Shown here one piece after another: positions 1 to 5,826 of a stretch of DNA of 9,202 bases. The DNA is from an uncultured Cardiobacterium sp. (lineage in GTDB: Bacteria > Pseudomonadota > Gammaproteobacteria > Cardiobacteriales > Cardiobacteriaceae), in assembly GCF_938028185.1 (NCBI RefSeq), contig NZ_CALJAH010000161.1, positions 1 to 9,202 of the forward strand. Direction: 5' to 3'. The notes below the pieces were generated by a model. That model searched no databases, was not told the origin of the DNA, and saw only the letters and a list, made by a program, of their open reading frames with translations. Within the stretch, counting starts at the first letter, position 1. The number at the start of each line of letters is the position of its first letter. The translations under genes were made by a program, and so were the position numbers.

Positions 1-50
1 CGCCGCTGAAGGCAGTACGCGGTTGTACGGCGAAGCGGCGCAACACCGTA
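1..50. repeat. Possible intergenic repeat remnant with nested inverted repeats at the left edge
   Basis: Bases 1-7 (CGCCGCT) are the exact reverse complement of 34-40 (AGCGGCG). Inside them GTAC occurs at 15-18 and 25-28, and TACGG at 26-30 can pair with CCGTA at 46-50. From memory, the order of words (GGCAGTAC, GTACGGCGAAG, GCAACACCGTA) resembles a short repeat family common between genes in Neisseria, but I could not align it. The element may continue left of the window. Bases 51-155 show no gene: the open frame across them is antisense to the following gene and has no protein-like character. Confidence 0.3.
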
Positions 51-160
51 TGAGGAGGCTTTCGGTGGATGGCTATAATGCCCGACGACGGGATTTTGAA
101 AGAAATACGGTTTCCCGGAATGACAGTGGTGGGTTTGCAAGGAAATCCGTCTGCTCCAAC

Positions 161-185
161 AAAAAAAGGGGCGTTGCCGCCCCTT
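161..185 (-). terminator. Rho-independent terminator of the rne-transaldolase gene
   Basis: Read on the minus strand, GGGGCG (plus 178-183) and CGCCCC (plus 168-173) form a 6-bp GC stem closed by a GCAA tetraloop. Seven T residues follow (plus 161-167). Two A:T pairs from 184-185 and an outer CCAAC/GTTGG pair (156-160 with 186-190) can extend the stem. It lies about 20 bases past the stop codon at 206-208 and has the right polarity to end that transcript. Confidence 0.85.
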
Positions 186-205
186 GTTGGTTGATGTGCG
201 CGGTT

Positions 206-3200
206 TTAGTCGCGCTTTTCGTCATCGCCGTCCGTGTTATCGCTGGGCGCGTCGGTGTTTTCGCTTTCGGCGCTGTTTTCGGCAGGCGTTTCGGTGGCAG
301 GTGCTGTTTCGGCATGATCGTCCGCGTCTGCTGCGAGGTCTTCGGGCGGGGTAGCCGCCGGTACGTCAGCGTTTTCTCTTTCGGTGCTGGTTTCAGTAAC
401 CGGTTCGGCGGGCGCTGCTCCGGCATGATTGTCTTCGCCTGCGGTTTCCGCAATGTTTTCAGGTGCGGCGGTAGCGGGTTCTGCTTCGTCCGCCGCGTTG
501 TTGTCAGCGGGTGTTTCCGGGGCGGGTTTGGCGACAGATGCGTCTTCAGCGGCTTCGTTCCCGTCTGTGCTTTCCGCGATGTTTTCGGGCGCGGTGGTAG
601 CGAGTTCTGCTTCGTCTGCCGTAGTTTCAGCGGCGGGTGTTTCTGCTACGGGTTCGGCGATCTCATCGCTGTTGTCCGCGTCTGCCGCTGCGTCGCCGGG
701 TTTTGCTTCGCGCAGGGTTTTGATTTTTGCGGCAAGCGTCGCCAGCAGTTCGGCGGTGGCTTGTTCAAAGCTGGCAATGCCTTCGGCTTCGAGTTCGACG
801 TACAGTTGCGCCCAGTCAATGCCTGCATCGGTGATTTGTTGTAGCAGTTGCGGTGCCTGGTCGATGTGGCGCAGCAGGGTTTCTTCGGCGCGGCCATGTG
901 CCTTGTAGGCGGCGTAGGTCGCGGGCGGAATGGTGTTGACGGTGTCGCGGCCGATGAGCAGTTCGACGTAGCGCACGTCGGAGTAGGCGGGGTTTTTGGT
1001 GCCGGTACTCGCCCAGAGCAGGCGCTGGACGGCGGCGCCTTTTTTGGCAAGATCGGCCCAGTCGTCGTGGCTGATGCGTTCGAGGTAGTAGCTGTACGCG
1101 GTTTGGGCGTTGGCGATGGCGGCGCGGCCGCGCAATGCGGCGTGCTCGTCGGCGAGCCGTGCGTCAATTTTGCTGTCCACGCGGCTGACGAAGTAGCTGG
1201 CAACGGAGCGCAGCAGGTCGATGGATTGTCCGGCGGCAACGCGCGTTTTCAAGCCGTCGATGTAGGCTTCCAGGGTTTGTCGGTAGCGTTCGGGCGAGAA
1301 GATGAGGGTCGCGTTGATGTTGATGCCTTCGGCGGTGAGTTCGCGGATGGCCTTGATACCCGCTAGGGTCGCCGGGATTTTGATCATGAGGTTTTCGCGG
1401 GCGACGCGGCGGTGCAGTTCGAGTGCTTCGGTGACGGTTTTGCCGCTGTCGTGGGCGAGGTCGGGCGAGACTTCGAGCGAGACCATGCCGTCGGTGCCGC
1501 CAGTTTTTTCGTACACGGGCAGGAGCAGGTCGCAAGCGCGGCGGATGTCGTCAATGGCGAGGCTGTAGTAGGCGTCGCGTGCGCTGCCGCCGGGGTTTTC
1601 GTCGAGCCAGTTGCGCAGGGCGCTGTCGTAGGCGTCGCCAGCGAAGGCTTTTTGGAAGATGGACGGGTTGGAGGTGATGCCGCGCAGGTCGTCTTCGTCG
1701 ATAAGGCGCGTCAGTTCGCCGTTTTCGAGCATGGTGCGGTCGATGTTGTCGTACCAGACGCTTTGTCCGAAGGCGGCCAGTTGGCGCAGCGGGTTTTCGT
1801 TTTTGGCGGCGGGGACGGCGAGCGGGTAGTGCGCGTCTTCACGCAGTTTGTTGCCTGCAATCATCGCCGGGGCGACGGGCGCGGGGTGGTCCAGTAGCGA
1901 GACGAGGCCGGGCGCTTCGGCGTCGGAGGGCGGCAGCGGTTTGATTTTGGCGAACGAGGGCGCTTTTTTCGGCGCGGGTGCGGCGGGCTCTGCGGCCTCC
2001 GGGATGTCGTCGCGCAGTTCTTCGACGAGGCCGGGCGCGTTCATGTCGTCTTCGTTCAGGGTTTCCGGGCGTTCTTGCGGGATGTAGTCCGCCTTGCCCT
2101 GGCCGCGCACGGCGTGGACGTCGCGCGGGCGGCCTTTGCGCACGGTGCGGCCGTTGATTTCTTCCGGCGGGTTGAGCAGCGCTTCGAGGGTAGGGTTGAC
2201 GTCGTCTTTGGGCAGGACACTGCGGTTCGTCTTGTTTTCGCGGCGCGGCGCGGCAGCAGGCGCTTCTTCGCGCGGCGCTTCTTGTTGTAGGGCTTCTTCG
2301 TAGCGGCGCGCGGCTTCTTCTTGCCGGTTGTTGTTGCGCGGTGTGCGGGTTTCGGTGGGCGCTTCGCTTTTGGTTTCGGCGGGTTTGCGCGCGGGTTGTG
2401 GTGGCGGCGCGGTTTCTGTCCGTTCGTTGCGGTCGCGGCGGTTGCGCGCCGGGGCGGTGCGTTCGCGCCGTTTGTCGCCGCTGTTTTTGGCGGGGGGTTC
2501 GGGGTTGGTGGCGGCGTCGCGGTTTTCTTTGAACAGGGCGACGACTTTGGAGAACAGCGCGGCGAGGCCGGTTTTTTGCACGGTCGGCGCGATTTGCGGC
2601 GCGGGTACGCGCGGGACGATGCCCTGCACGGCGGCCTGTTCGGCGACGGTTTCGCCCGGTTTGACGGCGATGTCGCTTTCTTCGTGGCTTTCGTGACGGG
2701 TGCGCAGGCGGTAGCTCGGTGTCGGGATGGCGTCTTCGTCCCAGTCGTCTTCGCGCTGGCGCTCGATGTAGTAGTCCGGCGTGTGCAGGTCGGCGTTCGG
2801 CACGAGGACGACTTCGACTTTGTTGCGCTGTTCGATTTGGCGGATGACGGCGCGTTTTTCGTTCAAAAGGTAGGTGGCGATGCTCACTGGCAGTTCGCCG
2901 GTGATGCGGCGGGTGCGTTCTTTCATCGCTTCTTCTTCGATGAGGCGCAATAGCGACAGTGCCATTGACTGGATGCCACGGATGGAGCCTTGGCCTTTGC
3001 AGCGCGGGCAGACGCGGTGGCTGGATTCGTCCATGGACGGGCGCAGGCGCTGCCGCGACAGCTCAAGTAGGCCAAAGCGGGAGATGCGGCCAATCTGGAC
3101 GCGGGCGCGGTCGATTTTGGTCGCGTCATAGAGGCGGTTTTCGACGTCTTTGCGGTTGCGGCTGACGCCCATGTCGATGAAGTCGATGACGATGAGCCCG

Positions 3201-4219
3201 CCAAGGTCGCGCAGGCGCATTTGTCGCGCGATTTCGTCGGCGGCTTCGAGGTTGGTCTGGTAGGCGGTTTCTTCGATGTCGCCGCCTTTGGTCGCTTTCG
3301 ATGAGTTGATGTCGATGGATACGAGCGCTTCAGTGTAGTCGATGACCAGTTCGCCGCCGGAGGGGAGCTGGACGTTGCGCTGGTAGGCGGATTCGATTTG
3401 GCCTTCGATTTGGTAGCGGGTGAAGAGCGGGATGTTGTCCTGATACAGCTTGAGTTTGTTGAGGTTGTTCGGCATGACCAGCGTCATGAAGTCGCTCGCC
3501 TGCTGGTACACGCGCTCGTCGTCAATGAGGATTTGCCCGATGTCCGGGCGCAGGTAGTCGCGCAGCGCGCGGACGATGATGTTGCTTTCCTGGTATATCA
3601 GGCGTTGTGGCGGCGCCTTGCGGTATTCTTCGGAGATGGCTTCCCACAGTTGCAGGAGGAAGTCCAAATCCCATTGCAATTCTTCTTGCGCGCGGCCAAC
3701 GCCGGCGGTGCGCACGATGATGCCCATGTTGTCCGGCACGTCGAGCATATCGAGGGTTTCGCGCAATTCTTTGCGGTCGTCGCCCTGGATGCGGCGCGAG
3801 ACGCCCCCGGCGCGCGGGTTGTTCGGCATCAGCACGAGGAAGCGGCCGGCGAGGCTGATGTAGGTGGTCAGCGCCGCGCCCTTGTTGCCGCGCTCTTCTT
3901 TGTCAATTTGAACAAGCACTTCCTGGCCGACTTCAATCATGTCCTTGAAGGACGGCTGGCCTTCGTGGGCAGTGGTGGAACCGGTCAGGTATTCTTTGCC
4001 GATTTCCTTGAAGGGGAGGAATCCGTGCCGCTGCGCGCCGTAATCGACAAAGGCCGCTTCCAGCGAGGGCTCAATCCGGGTGATTTTTCCTTTGTAAATA
4101 TTGGCTTTTTTCTGCGCGGAATAAAGGGTTTCGATGTCAAGGTCGTAGAGTTGCTGGCCATCTACCAGCGCAACCCGCAGCTCTTCCTGCTGGGTGGCGT
4201 TAATTAGCATACGTTTCAT
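206..4219 (-). CDS. rne: Ribonuclease E fused in frame to a type 2 transaldolase
   Basis: This 1337-residue protein joins two enzymes. Residues 1-510 are the RNase E catalytic half, which cuts single-stranded AU-rich RNA in mRNA decay and rRNA/tRNA processing. It has an S1 domain at about 35-125, a 5'-monophosphate sensor around R170/T171, catalytic D303, N305 and D346, and the Zn-link CPRC at 404-407, the same numbering as E. coli. Residues 550-566 look like the membrane-binding amphipathic helix. Residues 583-602 are Arg-rich, and 603-808 are a disordered linker. Residues 809-1170 are a complete transaldolase: D824, N851, E916, Schiff-base K947 in MIKIPAT, T971, S1008, F1010 and R1013. Residues 1171-1337 are an acidic tail. 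The start has GGAG (plus 4230-4233) 10 bases upstream, and MKRMLINATQ is a typical RNase E beginning. No stop or frame change separates the halves. Domain identities are secure; joint function is inferred. Confidence 0.95.
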   Translation of the reverse strand: MKRMLINATQQEELRVALVDGQQLYDLDIETLYSAQKKANIYKGKITRIEPSLEAAFVDYGAQRHGFLPFKEIGKEYLTGSTTAHEGQPSFKDMIEVGQEVLVQIDKEERGNKGAALTTYISLAGRFLVLMPNNPRAGGVSRRIQGDDRKELRETLDMLDVPDNMGIIVRTAGVGRAQEELQWDLDFLLQLWEAISEEYRKAPPQRLIYQESNIIVRALRDYLRPDIGQILIDDERVYQQASDFMTLVMPNNLNKLKLYQDNIPLFTRYQIEGQIESAYQRNVQLPSGGELVIDYTEALVSIDINSSKATKGGDIEETAYQTNLEAADEIARQMRLRDLGGLIVIDFIDMGVSRNRKDVENRLYDATKIDRARVQIGRISRFGLLELSRQRLRPSMDESSHRVCPRCKGQGSIRGIQSMALSLLRLIEEEAMKERTRRITGELPVSIATYLLNEKRAVIRQIEQRNKVEVVLVPNADLHTPDYYIERQREDDWDEDAIPTPSYRLRTRHESHEESDIAVKPGETVAEQAAVQGIVPRVPAPQIAPTVQKTGLAALFSKVVALFKENRDAATNPEPPAKNSGDKRRERTAPARNRRDRNERTETAPPPQPARKPAETKSEAPTETRTPRNNNRQEEAARRYEEALQQEAPREEAPAAAPRRENKTNRSVLPKDDVNPTLEALLNPPEEINGRTVRKGRPRDVHAVRGQGKADYIPQERPETLNEDDMNAPGLVEELRDDIPEAAEPAAPAPKKAPSFAKIKPLPPSDAEAPGLVSLLDHPAPVAPAMIAGNKLREDAHYPLAVPAAKNENPLRQLAAFGQSVWYDNIDRTMLENGELTRLIDEDDLRGITSNPSIFQKAFAGDAYDSALRNWLDENPGGSARDAYYSLAIDDIRRACDLLLPVYEKTGGTDGMVSLEVSPDLAHDSGKTVTEALELHRRVARENLMIKIPATLAGIKAIRELTAEGININATLIFSPERYRQTLEAYIDGLKTRVAAGQSIDLLRSVASYFVSRVDSKIDARLADEHAALRGRAAIANAQTAYSYYLERISHDDWADLAKKGAAVQRLLWASTGTKNPAYSDVRYVELLIGRDTVNTIPPATYAAYKAHGRAEETLLRHIDQAPQLLQQITDAGIDWAQLYVELEAEGIASFEQATAELLATLAAKIKTLREAKPGDAAADADNSDEIAEPVAETPAAETTADEAELATTAPENIAESTDGNEAAEDASVAKPAPETPADNNAADEAEPATAAPENIAETAGEDNHAGAAPAEPVTETSTERENADVPAATPPEDLAADADDHAETAPATETPAENSAESENTDAPSDNTDGDDEKRD
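368..619 (-). repeat. Two diverged 42-codon direct repeats in the acidic tail
   Basis: Residues 1201-1242 and 1243-1284 are imperfect tandem copies. Both begin ADEAE and reach APENIAE at the same offset, with 14 of the first 16 residues identical, and the DNA matches at a 126-bp shift. The copies diverge towards their ends. The surrounding tail (1171-1337) is low complexity, mostly Ala, Glu, Thr, Asp and Pro, with repeated ETPA-type words. It is strongly acidic, and the sequence suggests it is disordered. Confidence 0.75.
710..1795 (-). other. tal: Transaldolase domain (residues 809-1170 of the fusion)
   Basis: Transaldolase moves a dihydroxyacetone unit between sedoheptulose 7-phosphate and glyceraldehyde 3-phosphate in the non-oxidative pentose phosphate pathway. 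The segment opens with NPLRQLAAFGQSVWYDNI, which resembles the extreme N-terminus of free type 2 (mycobacterial/cyanobacterial) transaldolases. It then has GITSNPSIFQKAF (847-859), SLEVSP (914-919), IKIPAT with lysine 947, GININATLIFS (965-975) and SYFVSRVDS (1008-1016). The length, about 362 residues, is that of a whole enzyme, so it should fold and be active. The codons before it (A-K-N-E) contain no ATG, GTG or TTG. The nearest upstream Met is M786, which lacks a Shine-Dalgarno sequence, so separate translation looks unlikely. Confidence 0.93.
1883..2197 (-). repeat. Three copies of a short xPxLxxxL linear motif in the linker
   Basis: The linker between the two enzymes contains NPTLEALLNPP (675-685), APGLVEELRDD (728-738) and APGLVSLLDHP (769-779). 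They align without gaps: Pro at position 2, Leu at 4 and Leu at 8, with acidic or Pro residues after. The rest of the linker is low complexity and basic or Pro/Ala-rich. RNase E scaffolds recruit partners through short motifs of this kind, so these are candidate partner-binding sites. The partner is unknown. Confidence 0.5.
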
Positions 4220-4235
4220 GGTATAGAATCTCCGT

Positions 4236-4260
4236 AGCCGTACGAATCGCGCATACGGCT
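4236..4260 (-). promoter_or_regulatory. Leader hairpin just upstream of the rne ribosome binding site
   Basis: AGCCGTA (4236-4242) and TACGGCT (4254-4260) are perfect 7-base complements with an 11-base loop. On the rne mRNA the hairpin ends two bases before the GGAG Shine-Dalgarno (plus 4230-4233). The position suits control of translation or of transcript cleavage. Confidence 0.55.
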
Positions 4261-4281
4261 GAAATTTAAGTAAAAAACATT

Positions 4282-4311
4282 GTCCGTTCGAGCGTCCCGC
4301 TCCTGTCGGAC
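4282..4311 (-). promoter_or_regulatory. Nested leader stem-loop followed by a T-run (candidate autoregulatory element or attenuator)
   Basis: On the minus strand, GTCCG pairs with CGGAC (4307-4311 with 4282-4286). Inside that, GAGCG pairs with CGCTC (4298-4302 with 4290-4294) around a three-base loop, with an ACAG/GAA internal loop between the helices. Four bases after the stem comes a run of six T (plus 4272-4277). E. coli rne has conserved leader hairpins that let RNase E control its own mRNA; a similar role is inferred here from position and shape. The T-run also permits premature termination. Confidence 0.5.
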
Positions 4312-4376
4312 TTTATCGTTACGGTTTTGAAAAATCTGTTGCCGGGCGGTCTTCAGTGGCCGCAAACCGGCGGGAA

Positions 4377-4406
4377 ACTATACCAAATCAGGGCTTCCCC
4401 ACGCAA
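4377..4406 (-). promoter_or_regulatory. Candidate sigma70 promoter for rne
   Basis: On the minus strand, TTGCGT (plus 4401-4406) is followed after 18 bases by TATAGT (plus 4377-4382), which is preceded by TGG and so forms an extended -10. The predicted start near 4370 gives a leader of about 150 bases that contains both hairpins. The -35 match is partial. Confidence 0.5.
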
Positions 4407-4459
4407 TGCGATGGACAACCACGCGGCCTTGTGCCACGATAGCGCCCAACCTCGCACCG

Positions 4460-4469
4460 GGAACGTTCC
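4460..4469. promoter_or_regulatory. Perfect 10-bp palindrome upstream of zapD
   Basis: GGAACGTTCC is a perfect palindrome ending five bases before the chosen zapD start and overlapping the only weak purine-rich stretch that could serve as its ribosome binding site. It could be a protein-binding site, but one short palindrome may be chance. I found no convincing plus-strand promoter in 4220-4474. Confidence 0.25.
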
Positions 4470-4474
4470 ACACC

Positions 4475-5266
4475 ATGCCGATCAGCCCACAAACCGAATG
4501 CCAATTAAGCACTTACGAGCAGCCTCTGAACGAACGCATCCGCCTCTTCATGCGGCTGGAATCGATGTTCTTCCAGATGAAAAACTTCCACCAGGCTGAC
4601 GAATACTATTCCATCCAGCTCTTTCTCGATGCGCTGTTTGACGTGCTGGATTTCCTCCACCGCTACGAAATTCGTGCCGAAATTATCAAAGAACTGCAAG
4701 GCTACAAAACCGGCATTGACCGCGAACACTTCGCCCTCGGCTGGACGCTGGAAGAACGGGTGGCGACGCTGGAAAACATTGATATGTCGCTGCAAGAAGC
4801 CTACAGCCTCAACTTCAACCCCATCAGCGCCCTGCGCGAAAACGAACTCTTCACCAGCCTGCGCCAGCGCAACTTCAACCAGAGCGGCAACTGTCTCTTT
4901 GAAGTCCCCGCCTACCAATACTGGCTGCTGCAAAACGAAAACCACGAAATCCCCTTCCTGCAACAATGCTACGAAATGTTCCTGCCGATCGCGCGCGCGG
5001 TCGCGCTGGTGCTGCAACTGGTACGCGCCGGGGCGGAAATCACCAACGAATACACCGACGACGGCATCTTCCTGAAAACGCTGGACAGCAACCGCCGCAA
5101 CCAGATGATCCGCATCCACCTCGACAACGAACAGCGCGTCTTCCCGCGCATCAGCGGCGACAAACACCGCTTCTCGGTGCGCTTCATGACCCAGGAAAAC
5201 CCCGAACAGCGCGCCAAACAAGTGGAAACCCCGGTGCGTTTCTCCTTGCAAACCTGCGTCCTCTGA
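4475..5266 (+). CDS. zapD: Cell division protein ZapD
   Basis: ZapD (older name YacF) is a cytoplasmic FtsZ-binding protein that cross-links FtsZ filaments and stabilises the Z ring. The 263-residue product has the family's N-terminal signature YEQPLNERIRLFMRLE (14-29), a long all-helical body, a C-terminal beta part and the signature RISGDKHRFSVRFM (225-238). R63, R232 and R236 appear to align with the E. coli arginines R56, R221 and R225, recalled as the FtsZ-tail pocket. E. coli ZapD is 247 residues. The frame is open back to an ATG at 4406, but those 23 extra residues do not resemble ZapD and would run into the divergent rne promoter, so I chose 4475. The Shine-Dalgarno there is weak. The gene diverges from rne and is probably co-transcribed with pgpA, one base downstream. 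Confidence 0.9.
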   Translation: MPISPQTECQLSTYEQPLNERIRLFMRLESMFFQMKNFHQADEYYSIQLFLDALFDVLDFLHRYEIRAEIIKELQGYKTGIDREHFALGWTLEERVATLENIDMSLQEAYSLNFNPISALRENELFTSLRQRNFNQSGNCLFEVPAYQYWLLQNENHEIPFLQQCYEMFLPIARAVALVLQLVRAGAEITNEYTDDGIFLKTLDSNRRNQMIRIHLDNEQRVFPRISGDKHRFSVRFMTQENPEQRAKQVETPVRFSLQTCVL

Positions 5267-5267
5267 C

Positions 5268-5795
5268 ATGAACGCGAAAAACCCGAAGGGCTACCGCCCG
5301 CACACCTTCGCCAGCCTGCGCCAAAACCCGGTTCACTTCCTCGCCTTCGGCCTCGGTAGCGGCCTCATCCACCCCGCCCCCGGCACCTGGGGCAGCCTCG
5401 CCGCCACCCTCCTTTACTGGCCGCTCTCCTTCCTGCTGATAAACCCGACCGTCACCGCCCTCTTCCTCCTCGCCGCCTTTGCCCTCGGCTGTTGGGTCTG
5501 CGACAAAACCGCACGCGACCTCGGCGTGCATGACTTCGGCGAAATCGTCTGGGACGAATTTCTCGGCGTCTGGCTCGTCCTCGCCTACGTCCCGCCCGCC
5601 CTGTGGCAACGCTGGGGAACACTGCCGTGCTACCTCGCCGCCTTCCTCCTCTTCCGCCTCTTCGACATCACCAAACCGCCGCCCATCCGCCAAATCGACC
5701 GTCGCACCCCCGGCGGCCTCGGCATCATGCTGGACGACGTCCTCGCCGCCCTCTACGCCCTCGCCGTCCTGTGGCTTACAGCCGCCGTGTTATAA
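5268..5795 (+). CDS. pgpA: Phosphatidylglycerophosphatase A
   Basis: PgpA is an inner-membrane enzyme that removes the terminal phosphate of phosphatidylglycerophosphate to make phosphatidylglycerol. The 175-residue product matches the family along its length: GLGSGLIHPAPGTWGS (28-43), LGVHDFGEIVWDEFLG (85-100) with conserved acidic residues, FRLFDITKPPPIRQIDR (129-145) and GGLGIMLDDVLA (149-160). Hydrophobic segments near 44-58, 61-78, 118-130 and 158-174 fit a membrane protein. The ATG is one base past the zapD stop, with no clear Shine-Dalgarno, so translation is probably coupled to zapD. The end of the gene contains the slyD promoter. Confidence 0.95.
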   Translation: MNAKNPKGYRPHTFASLRQNPVHFLAFGLGSGLIHPAPGTWGSLAATLLYWPLSFLLINPTVTALFLLAAFALGCWVCDKTARDLGVHDFGEIVWDEFLGVWLVLAYVPPALWQRWGTLPCYLAAFLLFRLFDITKPPPIRQIDRRTPGGLGIMLDDVLAALYALAVLWLTAAVL

Positions 5796-5796
5796 T
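5788..5796 (+). promoter_or_regulatory. Extended -10 promoter for slyD overlapping the pgpA stop codon
   Basis: TGTTATAAT (5788-5796) is a perfect extended -10 element in a very GC-rich stretch, and its TATAAT includes the pgpA TAA. The expected transcript start is near 5803, giving a leader of about 24 bases before the slyD ATG. No good -35 is visible 16-18 bases upstream, which extended -10 promoters can tolerate. Confidence 0.6.
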
Positions 5797-5826
5797 CCGC
5801 CGCCCTACAAACCGCAAGGAAAACCC

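Noticed and set aside
74..79. TATAAT near the left edge as a plus-strand promoter
   Set aside because: It has no -35, no extended -10 and no plus-strand gene downstream.
23..844. 273-codon plus-strand frame over the rne tail and terminator
   Set aside because: It is a Phe/Cys/Gly/Arg-biased complement of the Ala/Glu-rich tail, and it runs through the terminator hairpin.
3398..4207. 269-codon plus-strand frame inside rne
   Set aside because: It overlaps the highly conserved RNase E catalytic region on the other strand and shows no family motif.
4220..4384. GGTATAG/CTATACC complementary 7-mers at the rne -10 and just before its ATG
   Set aside because: The upstream copy overlaps the predicted -10 and so would not be in the transcript; the match is probably coincidental.
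4505..5269. 254-codon minus-strand frame opposite zapD
   Set aside because: It is the mirror of a well-supported zapD and has no motifs or ribosome binding site.
5479..5826. Upstream extension of the slyD frame into pgpA
   Set aside because: The extension is Ser/Pro/Thr-rich with no FKBP similarity. A good Shine-Dalgarno and the SlyD N-terminus place the start at 5827.
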